From Timema cristinae (Eukaryota > Arthropoda > Insecta > Phasmatodea > Timematidae): a stretch of 64,000 nt of DNA. The number at the start of each line of letters is the position of its first letter. Positions within the stretch are counted from its first letter, which is position 1. Below, one piece after another: positions 1 to 12,699 of this stretch. A model generated the notes under the pieces. The model had not been told where the DNA came from and did not search any database. It saw nothing but the letters and a program-made list of their open reading frames with translations. The position numbers were made by a program, and so were the translations under genes. The stretch is taken from the NCBI GenBank assembly GCA_039000515.1, contig JBCFYV010000100.1, positions 20,641,551 to 20,705,550 of the forward strand. Direction: 5' to 3'.

Positions 1-60
1 TTCAATATTCTCATTTCTGGTCGATTGGATAAAGCTGAGCTATCACTACTATAATCTAAA
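1..60 (+). repeat. 60-bp interspersed repeat fragment
   Basis: The first 55-60 bases match 38873-38932 with a handful of substitutions. Both begin TTCAATATTCTCATTTC and continue through a shared TGGATAAAG segment to TATCACTACT. The match is cut by the window edge, so the unit may be longer on the left. No coding content is visible. Confidence 0.6.
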
Positions 61-3000
61 TCATAACCTCTTCACCCTCACCTAAAACATTTTCCATTAT
101 AATTAGCTAAACACAATAAATCAAATATACTTATTTATATAAAACTACTACTCTTAAAAAGATAGAAGGAAATCACTAAGGCAGTTCAAACAATAAATTC
201 AATATAGGCCTTATAGGTCTGTCAGGCAATTTGTAAATTAACTTGGAATTCTCGAAGCTAAAGTCAAGTTTTCATAAGAAGGACCTTATTTGACAACCAT
301 ATAAGTTACTTTATCTACTTTACATACGTATATATCAAGTTGTAATGACCTTGATTTGACCCTAAAGAATATTTTAAAGCTTTGACAATATTCTCCTCTT
401 AATTTCATATATTAATCATATTTTGCTTCTATTTGAATTTTATATTCTATTATTTCATACTTAAAATATTTCTTATTCTATATTATTAATTTATAGCAGT
501 CATCAGATTCTAGTTAAGAAGGTACTAGTGGTTTTTTGTTGTTAAGTTAACACCCTGAAGTTAGAAGGCATCAGCCATTGTAACTAACCTAAGTGTGTTG
601 ATGCAGTCGGGTAATAGTTGGTTGATATGGGGTAGTATTTTAAAGGTCGCTTCCGGTTCTAGAACCTCCTATAACTTCGTACTAATGTTCTATTGAACTG
701 AGGTGCTTGGAGTATGTATCCGCTCTGGTACTTTCTGATACAAGCCTTTGGTCTGATAGGACATGTTTTGAGATGTGCGAGTGTTAGGTGCGCAACACGT
801 TCACAAAAGAACATGAGGATTTATTATTTAAATAATAAATTGTAATCCTGCGTTTAAATATATACATAAATCAAGTAGGTGTGGGTGTATTGAATAATAT
901 ATTTTCACAAAAGTGCAACATTCGGCAAAGTAATCATGATCATTTTTCTAACCACGTGGCAAGTCTAAAATTATTGAATAAATCACTAGTAAACTTATTG
1001 CTGACAAGAATCATTAATCATATAAATTCCAAACTCAACCTCGCGTATAATAATGATAAAAATGGGAAGAAAGACACACTGTGAACAACGCCGTAACGAG
1101 CACCACTAATTATGGGACATAAAATTTGGTCTCCAATACAAAGTGCTAGGATACAAGACGTAACCTATATCTCCACAACAAGGGGCCAATATTTGCAGTA
1201 TATCATAGGGTGCAACAAGTTAAGCCAGAGTTGGACTATTTCATATGGCTACCACGTATGGCAAGTTACGAAGTATAACAAAGTCAGAGCTAGATTGGTG
1301 TACTTTACAGATGGGATCAGATAATGTGGCGTTTCCTCTCATGGTTGTATTAATTGAGTCTATGTGGGTTTTTTTCTCTCTAAAGAATTAGTTTTTCTAT
1401 TAAAAAAATACATGTTTGTAGTGAAATTTGATTGCGTGTTATTAAATTTAGCTGTGTGCCTTTGGGTCAATTCTGCAACGAAATGCTTTTGAGAGTAATG
1501 TTGTCAACTAAGATCATAATTTAACAACACCTAATTTAATATTAAATTCAGTATGCTAAGTCGGTAACACATTTTGTTAATAATTTAATGACACAGACTT
1601 TTAAAATATTTGCAACAGCGTTTCACTGCAAGCCCAATATTTAATAAAGGCATGCATGTAGATGTCTATAAACAACCATTTAGTCCCAGATATTTGTAAC
1701 ATTGCACATGCACAAACAATTAGTGACTTTTTTTAAGAAATTGGCTGGACCATAAGTTTATTTTAGGACTCCACAATACTTTTTTATTCTTTGATCTATG
1801 ATTTTATGGGCTTATAATTAATTGAGAAAAGTTTATTTATTTATTAATGTGGAAAAAATGAGAGACTAATTAAATTCAAAACATTGCTTGATTTTACTAA
1901 TCAAATCTCATTGGAAAATAAGTATGGTTTTACAAAAATCAAAACAAAAGTATTTGAGGAAAATTGTCTTCCAAATAAAGATGGGCAAAAAAATGATTGT
2001 TTTATATGTGTGGTACACTGATTCTGGTTCATTTTCACTCATTCACTGTACACTCAATTTTTTTCTAAATTAGTTTTTATTTATACTTGGGGTCTAAACA
2101 ATGTCCATGTTTCTTATCATCATAACCCTGAGCTTGATTACATGTTTTTTTTTTCTGTCTTATCACAAATAATGCTCAAGTGTATTCGTAATGATCCCTA
2201 GGTTGCAGAAACATTTTTTATAGGTCATTTTGGATATTTTAGTCATAATTTTTTTTTGTACTTTTGGATTCATTTTTTGGCATTTTTAAAGAAGTTCTAG
2301 GCATTCATGTTGAATAAGTCTACCTTTTAAATACCATAGATATTTTATAAATGTTTATATACTCAAAATATCATTTTTAAAATAACACACTAACCGAAAT
2401 GAGAAGACAATGCATTTTTTTTTCTGAAGTTGGTATTTGCATATCACTCTGCTATATTCAGCAGAAAGCAAGAGTTTAGTTGTTAAAGGCTTTTCTTTGC
2501 ATATATATATATATATATATATTTTTTTTTTAAGGTAATTTTTTTATAATTTTTAGGCCATGAAAGATTGAGCTCTGCTTATGATTGTGTTAGTTGTTGA
2601 TAAAATGTGCCAGGCATATTGTTTAAAAATAGCTGGCAACGCCTTTTTTTATACTTCTTTTTTCATTAAAGAAACCTCACTATAAATATATTAAACACTT
2701 CTAGAGGTAAATTATAATAAAAGAAAATACCTTGTTTACTTATAAAATATTATATAGTTTAATCAATAAAAGTAAAAATATCATTTGACAAAAATAATTA
2801 AAAACTACTACACTTATCTCTCTCCTAGCAAAATGTCTTGTAAAGTTAATGAATGAACGAGGATTATGAAAGAGTGGTAAACAACAGATTTCTGGCTCAG
2901 TTGATCCATAAATTGAATGAACAAACGAGGATTAGAAAAGAGCAGCTACTGTGTGGATGACAGAAACTCTACATACCAGGTTCTATTGTTTGAACAGATG

Positions 3001-6000
3001 ATAAATAGAAGTAGTATGATAAAGATGTTTATTTCAAAGCAAAGATCAATTGGGTTGGAGAGAGGATGGAAGCAATGCGCTTAGTCTAGCCTGACAACTA
3101 GACATTAAACAAAGCCACATAGCGAGTAGACAAAGATAATGTTAGTTTATGAGTGAAAAGAAGAAGGGAAAGAAAAACCAAACAAATGAACGATGGCTCT
3201 CTTAAACCAAAATCTGGTTTTTTGTTTGCTTTACTTTATATTTTAATTGAACGCGTTCGTTCATGAATGAAATAACACTTACTTCTAATCTCAATTATAA
3301 AATTAACTGGGCAATCAAAATTATCCTAGCAAGTCTTAATTCAAGTTCATGAATGTGAAAAGGTGGAAATAAACTTCGGTATGAATATAACTATGTTGAG
3401 ATCATACTTAAACTAGTAAAGAAGTTTTCATTTATTTAAAAGTACCAAGTGACCCAACTCTCAGTAAATCACACAGTCAGCAATTATTGACATCATTGTG
3501 GCTAGTTTCATTAATTTTATCATAACATCCACTTTTTATTTCAGAATTGACTCCCTGATCACTTTGTTGCAATGGCTCAGTTGATTACAACAAACACTTG
3601 TCACAATCTGAGTGTCAACATTCTCTAACTTGTCTGACCTATAAGACAAAATAGTTGATGAAATGATTAAATATTGGAGTATAATTATCTGTTTGTGTTG
3701 GATGCATTGCAGGGCCAATAATGAGAAATGCAGCAATGGAAGTAACCCTAACTTGACTTCAAAAACTTATGGTTCAGGTAAGCACTTTTATATTATTTTC
3801 AAATTAGGTTATTCTTCTCACAAACACTATTCTTGTATAAAAACACACGCCATAGTCTTAGAGTTGGATACACTTTAAATAAATGCTTGTATTTTTATAA
3901 TAGTTATAAAACTTATTACCACTTTTCTTCATTATTGGCAATGTATCACCAGAAAGTATTGGCGAAACTTTATTTTTCACTGTCACTAAGAAAAAGATTA
4001 AAATATCTAACAAACCTTGATGTTGATCAATGCATCAGTATTTATACATTTCTAAAACTCATACCTGCTTACTTTTTAAAATTACAAGTTTTGAAATATT
4101 TACACAGTAGCATATGCCGAGCTCAAACCCTAAATATCCTCAGCAACACTTCTGCACTTATGCATTCATCGCTAGAACTGCCAAGCATGTGCAATCTGTT
4201 AGCATACCACACTGTCTCCGGAGTCTAGGGTTTGATTTTAACTGTTGCATTAGGATTGATTTATTTATAATGGATTTCTGACTCCATAATTTACTTCTAT
4301 AGCTATGGGATAAATCCATGAGAGCTACCTGGTTTTTAATTAAGTGAAACATATTTTGTGATTGAAATATTTATAATTTTAACGTAAATATTTTGTTAGC
4401 TCAAATTCCAAAGTAGCAATAAAAAATATCCTCACTTGTTACATTTTTGAGATACCTCTTCATAATAGCACATTATTACCAAGCCTAAATAGTGTTGTGT
4501 TTTTGTCATTTTAGTGTTACTATTAAATGATTCACTAATGATGTAGCTGCTGCATTCTTTCAATATTGCTCAGCACTTGTTTCTCACTTTAATTACACCA
4601 TAAAATATGCTGACAATGTACAGCTGTGATTTTTATTTTTTTATTTTAAAAACTATGTTCTTGAGAAATTTAAGGTAAACGATTATTTATGACATGACCT
4701 TAAAATTAAAAGTGGTCTAAAATCAGCGATGGTAGTCTTATGAAAGCTTATAAAATAAGCCAAAAAGTTTTTTTTACTTCTTTTCCCACCCCCAGCCCCC
4801 TCCCCCCAGCCTTCTATCGTATTGATAACTTGAATAACAATTTACCTCGTAATTGGCTGACAGTAGAAAATGCTTTTTTTGTTTGGTGATGATCATCACA
4901 TGGGGTGTGGAGTGCTTCAAAAGCAGAGTCATATTTATTTGAATAAGTGCATTAGAGTGGGGAAGGTGTTGATATAGAGCACTACATTGTAGTTGAGTAG
5001 AGTATATTGTGGCTCAGTGAGGTAAAGAATTTACAGGTGCACTAAGATGCAGTATCTGCTGCCTCACCTACCCCTTCTGCGTACTACCGCTGGCAGCTCA
5101 TTCTCCTCCACTCTTGTACCCTAGGGGCTGTCCACCCCACCCACTGACATCCATACTCATCACACCTGTCACTAAGGTCTTAGAAATTTTAAGTTGTTTG
5201 AGGGCCTTGAAACACTTAATTTAGATAAGTTGAAAGTTAGATTTATTAAACTGCCTCATGAATTTTGGTTATAGTTGTTAGGGGTACAAACAACCATTAC
5301 ATTAAGGAAGACAAGCCTAATTGTTACCACCACGTGTGCTCTCCAACAAACTTAAAATAGTGTCCGAATATCGGCACGACATTAGATGGTACACAAACTC
5401 GCGAATCTTTTATCAAGAAACACTTGACCATGTCGAAGTAAACAGAAACAGTTCAAAATATCCCAAGTCCAGCGCACGACACTCCACTCTTCTGGTCTAG
5501 CTCACTTGTTTACCCACCCATGCTATGAGAGGAAAACCTTTCTGTTCTGGAACACAGTAACTAGTCCAGTCTAGCCACGAGACAAAGTCAAAACCCTGAC
5601 CTTTACCTAAAATGTCGTGTGCAGCCAGTCACACACAAACAAGAGCTTGCACGATGGGTTTCCTAAGTAGTGCTAGAGGGACCAGGAGAGAAGAGATTAT
5701 TTAAGTACGGAACTCTTAGAGGCGTTAAGGTAGCTGTACACACACAGCTAAAGTGTTGTAAAGTGGATTGTTGTGGGGTTCAGACTGCAGTATTGTATGA
5801 TGCTGCGGAGCAAAATGTGTACAACACACTAATAATAATAATATAATAATTAATAGATATAAGGGATCTTATTAATCTGGCAAAGTTAGTCTTAGCCTGC
5901 TCTTCCACCTAACCAGAGTAAAGCGTTGTGCTTGCCTCAACTTGAGAGCCTTGGTGTTCTCACGTTCCTATGTTCCTGCTGTCTTGCCAGGTCGTCGCTC

Positions 6001-8430
6001 CACAAGCTGGCGATTGTAGTAGTACAGACTATTGAAGTCTATCTTAGAGACTGCGTGGAGGAGCTCGTTGACAGCGCCTCTTAAACTGAGTTTGTGGAAG
6101 GCGTCCAGAGTGGAAGTTCGGAGCAAACCTCTTCCATACCGTTGGACTGGTTTCACACCAAATTAACGTGATTGGTTCTAAGACCTAGTGTCGGGCGCTC
6201 AAATTGGGTCGCTCTGTGGCCGGCTTTGGTACTAAGTGGTGGCTCAGTTTATCTGCTTTTGAGCCAGAAGAGCTAATGCCAACAAGAAGTTTTGAACAGG
6301 GAGCGCGGTACTTGATCGAGACCAGAAATAAACTTTGTAATGTTGGTCCCTATTGAAACACACATTTTGAGTGTATCTGTATTAAGATATTTAAAATGGT
6401 GATTGGTGCGTGTCCTTTTCATTTATTTAGGCCCCTTGGACTAAATATCACCAAAAGATCACTCTTGGTGGAAGTGCTGGACTGTACAGGACTCTTCTCA
6501 CATCAAATTCATGTAAGCACCGAACTTTGGGCCTATCCTGCTTTATCTTTCTTTGCCGCTCATTATAATGGCTGTTATTGTCATGTTGATTTTGTTTCGG
6601 CTGTATTAAATTTCACGCTAAAAATCTTTCCATTTAATTTTTCAGATATGAGGAGTTTATTTAAATTAAGATTATTTCCAGGTTTCTCCCCTTAAATAGT
6701 TTATAATTGTTATTAATTTTTGAGCTTCTCTCATGATGAAGTAAATTTTGGGCTTAACCTTATCAAAGTTTATAATTGTTCGTATTAAGTATTGAGGGTG
6801 CTTTGTAAATTACTGTTTCTGGTATTCTCCCATCAAATGGTTTGCTAATTGTTATTAGTTTTAGAGCTTCTCTTTTAAACAATTAATCATAATTCTAGGC
6901 AACTTGTTAATTAACCATAGCATTCAAAGCTTGATTATACTTCTCTAGTTTAATTTAGTATGTATGTTTTTGTTTTTTTAAGTTAATTATTTCAAAGTTT
7001 TATATTTTTGGTGCTTTATATTAGAATTTGTGATACTCCCTTTTATTTTTACCTTTTATATTCTATGTTTAAAAAGTAATTACAAATTCATTCAAACAAC
7101 CATTCAAAACTCAAATTATTTCAAGAACCCATTTTAGTTTATTTGATCATATATATTGGGTGACTGCATTCTTAAAAGAAGTGATGGATTTCAGTTGGCG
7201 GGTAGAGTTATTGATCTACTTCCAAGTCTGCGATGCCAAGAAAGATTAAAATAATGAACATTTATCTTTGATCTACACATGAGAATAAACATCTAATGAG
7301 TGGGTTCTCACTTAGTGGTATGGATGTGTTTATCATTTTGAAATAAGAACCATGAAAAGAGCTATTGATGCTGTGATTTTGTCAATATTTTGAGAAGCAA
7401 TGCTATTAAACATAAGCTCCCAAGGCTGCCTTTAATTTAATCTCACCCAATGCAGTTTATTAAAATACAAATATATATTGTCACGTTGTTTTTTGATTAA
7501 ATATATATCAAACACATGTGTTTGGTAGTCATTCTATAATGTCATTTTTTAAGTCAATAGTCAAACTGTGGCAAACTTATTCTGGAGAATAAGAATTTGC
7601 ACATATTCAGGTCGAAAATTCTTCATCCTTTTCAGAGAATGAAAACAGGCATATACTTTCATGCTAATTGTGGTTACCTGATGTATTTCAACCACACTCC
7701 CTGTGGGGCTAGCGTTTATTCCCCATCAGCAATGCTCCAACAAGCCTCCACAGTGAGCGAGTTGCAAAGTTATATCAAATAGAGATAGTCACTAGGGACC
7801 TTTATTGATCTGTTCTCAGTTAGCCAACAAAACCTCGTCTCCAGAATTATTAAACAATGATGTAACAGGAATACTAGTATAAGTTAGATAGGGTCCTGAC
7901 ATGAACAAAGCGAGGATAGCAACAAATATGGCCCAACGGCTAGTTTCTTAGAGATATATATAAACATGGAATATTTGATATACAATATGAAGTATCGGAT
8001 ATAATGATAACATTAATTAACCGAGATAGCTAACAAAACAATGATCCTCATATTCGTTGAAATATAACAGGATATAATAAAACCCTCAATTGGCGTTATA
8101 CTGAGGATAATAAACGGTAACAAGAGGTTGAATTGACAATGTAACGCATTAATAGATATTACAACCCTACAAAAATATAACAATCTCTAATAAAGAGTAA
8201 ATTTCTAACTATTTCCTCGCAGTTGAAGTTAATATATAGACACCGACATATTCAAGATATTCCATACAACACCTTGCCCACTAATTTCAGATACAACAAG
8301 TTTGTCAGGCAGCTCTGATAGTTTAGTGGTCTAACTATTCACCTAAGGCCCCGCCATAATATTGTTGATTCCTAGCTGCTGAGTAAGTTTAAGTTATAAG
8401 TCAAAAGAGATAGGAACCATTAAACAATTA
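61..8430. other. AT-rich DNA without recognisable genes
   Basis: I see only short chance reading frames in either direction, with no domain, splice pattern or RNA gene that I recognise. Local features are a TA dinucleotide run at about 2500-2523, a C-rich tract at 4788-4810 and a GC-richer patch at about 5040-5160 and 5600-6350. Parts of 2210-2560 look weakly like RepB (for example the shared GAGTTTAGTTGTTAAAG-type segment also seen near 12170), so an old diverged RepB copy may lie there. Confidence 0.5.
5968..6156 (-). other. 62-codon reading frame of unknown nature
   Basis: This short minus-strand frame lies in the GC-richer patch at 5.6-6.35 kb. Its amino-acid composition is not dominated by AT-rich codons, and it contains a plausible helical stretch (TLDAFHKLSLRGAVNELLHA). 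I do not recognise the product, see no splice partners, and nothing similar appears elsewhere in the window. It could be an exon or TE fragment, or chance. Confidence 0.12.
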
Positions 8431-8439
8431 AAACTGTCA

Positions 8440-8745
8440 GTCATGAATATACGTAAGTTTCAATAAACAAATAAACTAACACCTAATTGATCCCAAAAGA
8501 TTGGTAACATAATAACAATAGATTAAATCCATCTGACTACTAATGTTAACAGCGATAAATATATGTAAGTTCCAAAATTAAACTAACACCTAAATTATCC
8601 CAAAAGGTTGGTGACATAATAACAATAGATTTAAACCATCTGACTACCAACACTAATAGCATTAAATATATGTAAGTTCCAAAAATAAACTAACACCTTA
8701 TTTATCCCAAAAGGTTGGTAACATATTAACCATAATTTGAACCCT
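8440..8745 (+). repeat. Tandem repeat, about 115-bp unit, 2.7 copies
   Basis: Three successive units start near 8446, 8558 and 8674. Each carries AATATATGTAAGTT, then AACTAACACCTA, ATCCCAAAAGGTTGGT and CATCTGACTAC in the same order. The last unit breaks off after the GGTTGGTAACAT segment. Units differ by scattered substitutions and small indels, so this is an old local duplication. No reading frame is preserved. Confidence 0.8.
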
Positions 8746-8819
8746 AACCTGAATCGTAGCCGAACAATGTCTAAGTTCAATTCCCATCTCTTACAATAAC
8801 TTACATTTTAATCAGTCCT

Positions 8820-9110
8820 AGAGACCTACATGGCATCAAAGAGTGCCTTTCATTGTTGGGCACTCGCTTATATTCGGTTCGGATTAGTGGGGGGAAGGAG
8901 GGATGGAAAAGATGATGTAATGAAGCAGTCACAAATATCCAATCACTTCGTCGACGTCTTCTGCGGCGCCTGCGCACAACGCCGTAGAGACCCTAATCCA
9001 TGGGGGTGGGGACGACGTCGGGCACACGAGGAACTAGAGATCCACTTAAATTCACCATAACGCGCTTGCGCGCTTTTCACAGATTGCTTTAGTCCGGTTA
9101 AACATTTGAA
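8820..9110. other. CpG-richer island with a 76-codon open frame
   Basis: Against the surrounding AT-rich DNA this patch is rich in CpG (GTCGACGTC, GCGGCGCCTGCGC, GACGACGTCGGGC, CGCGCTTGCGCGC). A plus-strand frame of 76 codons runs from 8830 to 9060, but the peptide has no recognised motif and looks like read-through of a GC-rich tract. A promoter or first exon is possible. Equally it may be the end of an old element. Confidence 0.25.
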
Positions 9111-9639
9111 TCAAATACCAACCTCCCAGACAGAGTTTTTATAGTGAACCCGAGCAAGGTCGTTCCGTGGCGTGATTTCTGTCATCATACGAGACCCCAG
9201 CTTGTCTTTCGAATAGGGTGAGTACAAAAGATGTTCTTGGTGCTGGGCTAGTCTCTATCCACGATACATATTCATTTTAGATTTTTATTTAGAATCACAC
9301 CAAGGTCTTTGATTGTCATTTTAAATTGTAATGTGGTTTCTACTAGTTTTATGCCGCTCAACAAGGAACGGTCCATATTCAAAACCTCTCTGCGTGAGCC
9401 TTTAAAATGGATGTACAAACTTACTTAAAAAAGGGGCAAATAATTATTTTTAATTTAGCTGGCCAATACCGTATATCATTAATTTTTTTCAAAATTCATT
9501 AAAAAATATGACAAACACACAAAATAAACTGACATGAATAATTTCTAATACATTGAGAGAACAAAACATTCATAAATATCTTAATGGCTTGGTATTGGTC
9601 TAAAAACGAAATGAGGATACATATCCTATACTCTTTAGA

Positions 9640-9824
9640 AGACTTTGTTTGGATAATAAAGTCTCGTAGATTATGGTGGCCAGGACTTGCAGTACGAATG
9701 GGAGAATCTAGAATCTTGTTCAGGGTACTGAATTTAACTCCAACAAGAAGAGACAAGACCATTAGGAAGACCTAGACGCAGATGGGAGGATAACATTAGA
9801 ATGGGCCTGAAATAGATAGCGTGT
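9640..9824 (+). pseudogene. 3' end of a non-LTR retrotransposon reverse-transcriptase ORF
   Basis: Two frames read the familiar C-terminal tail of arthropod non-LTR retrotransposon polyproteins. The first has IIKSRRLWWPGLAVRMGESR (family form close to KSRRLRWAGHVARM). After a frameshift comes GRPRRRWEDNIRMGLK, then a stop and a decayed IVLA-ARDR segment. Only this tail is present, as expected for a 5'-truncated LINE copy, and it is broken by frameshift and stops. It passes directly into a 46-bp tandem array made of its own final segment. Family membership is from recall of this common tail. The exact clade cannot be fixed from so short a piece. Confidence 0.7.
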
Positions 9825-10008
9825 AATGAGGTGAATTTAATAGTACTAGCTTAAGCTAGGGATAGGGCTTAATGAGGTGAACTGGATAGTACTAGCTTAA
9901 GCTAGGGATAGGGCTTAATGAGGTGAACTGGATAGTACTAGCTTAAGCTAGGGATAGGGTTTAATGAGGTGGTGTGGATAGAACTAGCTTAATATAGGGA
10001 TAGATGGT
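9825..10008 (+). repeat. 46-bp tandem repeat, four copies, grown from a LINE tail
   Basis: Units begin at 9825, 9871, 9917 and 9963, exactly 46 bp apart. Each starts AATGAGGTG and contains TAGTACTAGCTTAAGCTAGG and GATAGGG. The first unit coincides with the end of the LINE-like coding tail (IACNEVNLIVLA...ARDR), so the array appears to have expanded after that fragment was inserted. Units 2 and 3 are nearly identical; units 1 and 4 have diverged. Confidence 0.9.
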
Positions 10009-10198
10009 GTACTTAGTAACTGCTGCAATAAACTTTTGAGTGCCCAATGCCACAGTAAATAAATACAGTAAATAAGTTGAAGGACAAATTCATTAAAGGG
10101 AATCTGGTCATTTATATGAATATCCTACAAATAAATGTAACTAATTTGAAAGTTTTGCTTTTTATTTAATTATTGTGAATAAGTAGTTTGTGTAGATA

Positions 10199-11508
10199 CG
10201 AGGGGTTATCAAAAAATTTCTGGACCAATGCTGCCAACTGGACAGTAGTTGTAGTAGCACTGCAACTTTAGGCAGTAACACTAGCATGTCTTGTGAGTCA
10301 ATGTACCAAGTTTCATGCATCTGGCTGGTCGTGCTTATTTTTCCATGTCCTTTTTTTGGAGCTGTGTACATGGCCTGTAAGGATTTTCACGATGAATTCG
10401 AAAAAGGAATAGTATGTTGTGTGCGTCAAATTTTGTGTGAATCTAGGCAAAAGTGTGACGGAGACACTAAAAAGGATTCAACAAGGGTTTGGGAAAGAAA
10501 GCATGGGCCGTACAGAAGTGTTTCATTGGCATGCCCGGTTCAAGGCTTGTCAGACACCCGTTGAGGACGACAAACACACAGGGAGGCTCAGCAGCTGCAT
10601 AACACCCACCATGGTTGCCAAACTTCAACAGATCATTTGTCAGAATCGACGACGGACCATTCAAGACCTTGCTGAGGAGATGGGAATTCCTTTTGGAACA
10701 TGCCAACAAATTATGACTTCCAAGTTTGGAATGCACCATGTAATTGCCAAATTAGTGCCCAGGATCCTTACAGCTGACCAGAAGCAGCAGAACATCGACA
10801 TCTGCAATGAGATTTGTTAGGTCGCCTCCGACATGCAACCTTCTTGTCCAGGGTTATCACTGGTGATGAGAGGTGGGTTTACAGATATGACACTGAGACC
10901 AAACAACAATCTACCCAATAGAAAAGCCCAACCTCACCAAGGCCAGAAAAGGCTAGACAAATGAAGAGCATTGTTAAAAGCATGTCATTAAGCGAATCGT
11001 GCACAGAGAATTTGTCCCAGCAGGTCAAACAGTCAATTCTATGTTCTACTGTGACATTTTGCGGCGACTGCATGAAAATGTGCGAAGACATCGCCCTGAA
11101 CTTTGACGACAACAAAACTGGTTGTTGCACCACAACAATGCACCATTTGATGCCTCCCTTTTAGCCGGCAGTTTTTGTCCAAAAACAAGATGGCTCTTGT
11201 CCCCCCACCCCTCCCACTCCCTTGATTTAGCCCCCTATGACTTCTTTCTATTTCCTAAAATGAAGATCAAGCTTAAGGGCGACCACTTTGACACCATTGA
11301 GAAGATCCAGGCCAAATCGCAGGCAGTACAGGACACTCTCACAGAAAACAACTTCCAGGAAGCATTCCAAAAATTGGAGAAACGCTGGGACCAGTAAGTG
11401 TATATATGTGGAAAGGGACTACTTCGAGGGTTATGACAGCCACTAAGCCCTTTGATAAGTTTTATGAGTTTTATAGCATCAGTCTAGAAAATTTCTGATA
11501 TCACCTCA
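10199..11508 (+). mobile_element. Mariner (Tc1/mariner, DD34D) element, full length, inactive
   Basis: The element is 1310 bp, the usual mariner length. It is bounded by TA target duplications at 10197-10198 and 11509-11510. The ends are inverted: CGAGGGGTTATCAAAAAATT on the left, and the complement of the right end reads TGAGGTGATATCAGAAATTT, with similarity over about 27 bp. Inside is one transposase gene broken by frameshifts. Both ends and the target duplication survive, so this is a complete insertion that decayed in place rather than a fragment. Confidence 0.9.
10419..11397 (+). pseudogene. Mariner transposase, frameshifted
   Basis: The first 134 codons (10419-10820) hold the paired helix-turn-helix DNA-binding region, including the EVFHWHARFK and RRTIQDLAEEMGI segments, and end in a premature stop. 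The catalytic part continues in other frames. ITGDERWVYRYD near 10850-10890 carries the first catalytic Asp. LHHNNAPFD near 11120 has Asn where the second Asp of HHDNAP is expected. SLDLAPYDFFLFPKMK near 11225 keeps the third Asp. The frame then runs to a stop at 11397. One missing catalytic residue plus at least two frameshifts make it non-functional. Motif assignments follow the known DD34D family. Confidence 0.9.
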
Positions 11509-12699
11509 TACTAACTTAATAGTAGTTTAAAATAGCTAATACAATAATTTTAAATTGATTTTGATGTGCTCCAATTTAATTTTTATCTTATAATCTTACA
11601 TACGAATACCTACACTTAAAATGTGTTTGAAGAATCATTTGTCTACTTTAACTGAGACTTCTGATAGATAACTTACTCAACTTATCCAATTGCTTATGTA
11701 TCTTAGATAATAATAGTTGGGTGGACTAGTATTTTTGATGTCCAACAGCGCTTTTTGTGAGAAATTAAATAACTAAAACGTAGAGGTAACACTACACACT
11801 AGCTCAGTTGAGTAATGTCTTTGGTATTCTAATGTACAAGGTTGTGGCTCAACGTTATTAATTCGGGTTAGTTTGAATAGTTTAAATGTTTTGATGCTTT
11901 TTTTTTTTAAGTACGGTAATATTTTCTTGGTTTTTGACCTTTTAAAATAATTTTTTAGCATCTCCAAGAACTTTGAGTAATTTTTAAGCATCTTTCAGTC
12001 ATTAATTATTATTTATTATGGTCTTTAATAATACCATAAATGTTTACATTTTTCCACACACATTTGTCGGATTGAGAAGATAATGTAAGCCGTGAACTTT
12101 GTATCATCCTTTTTTTGCTTGTCTGGTTTTAAAATATACATTTCCATTATAATATTCACCAGAATGAAGAAGTTTAGTTGTTAAAGACTTCGTGACATGG
12201 ATAATTTTTGGCTTACTTTAATTTTGTAAGCACATGTTTGATTTAGCTGTGTGCATTTATTTCAACTCTTTTTCATATTGTTAAGCAATTTTTTGAAAAT
12301 TTGGAGTCATTTTTTAAATCAATATTAGATCATCAAAATCTGGGCTTTGCTTATTCATTATATTTGCTTGGTTTATTTCCATCTGACATCAAATTATACA
12401 TTTGCATCAAAACTATTCAGTGAAAAGCATCAAACAATAAGGCTGCGCCATTTAACATATAAGAAAGATTTATCTTTTCATTTTTTACCATCAAATTAAA
12501 TTAACTCATGTATATTCCTCACACAACGACATTTAAGATATACATTTTAGATGAGTGTTCTCATATACGTAAAATTATTAAACCTAGAAGCTTAGGGCTT
12601 GTGGCGACAACCATTCAAGAAATTACTGTCTAAATTCCAACGGGGTTTGAAAGAATGGCAATCTTAATCATTTTATTCACTCAATATTTTAAAAAAGTA

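Noticed and set aside
6396..6695. 99-codon plus-strand frame
   Set aside because: Phe/Leu-rich composition typical of AT-rich DNA. No recognised motif, homologous copy or splice context.
11795..11860. tRNA-like TAGCTCAGTTGAG in RepB
   Set aside because: Resembles an A box, but no convincing B box or acceptor stem follows, and copy 2 does not improve it.
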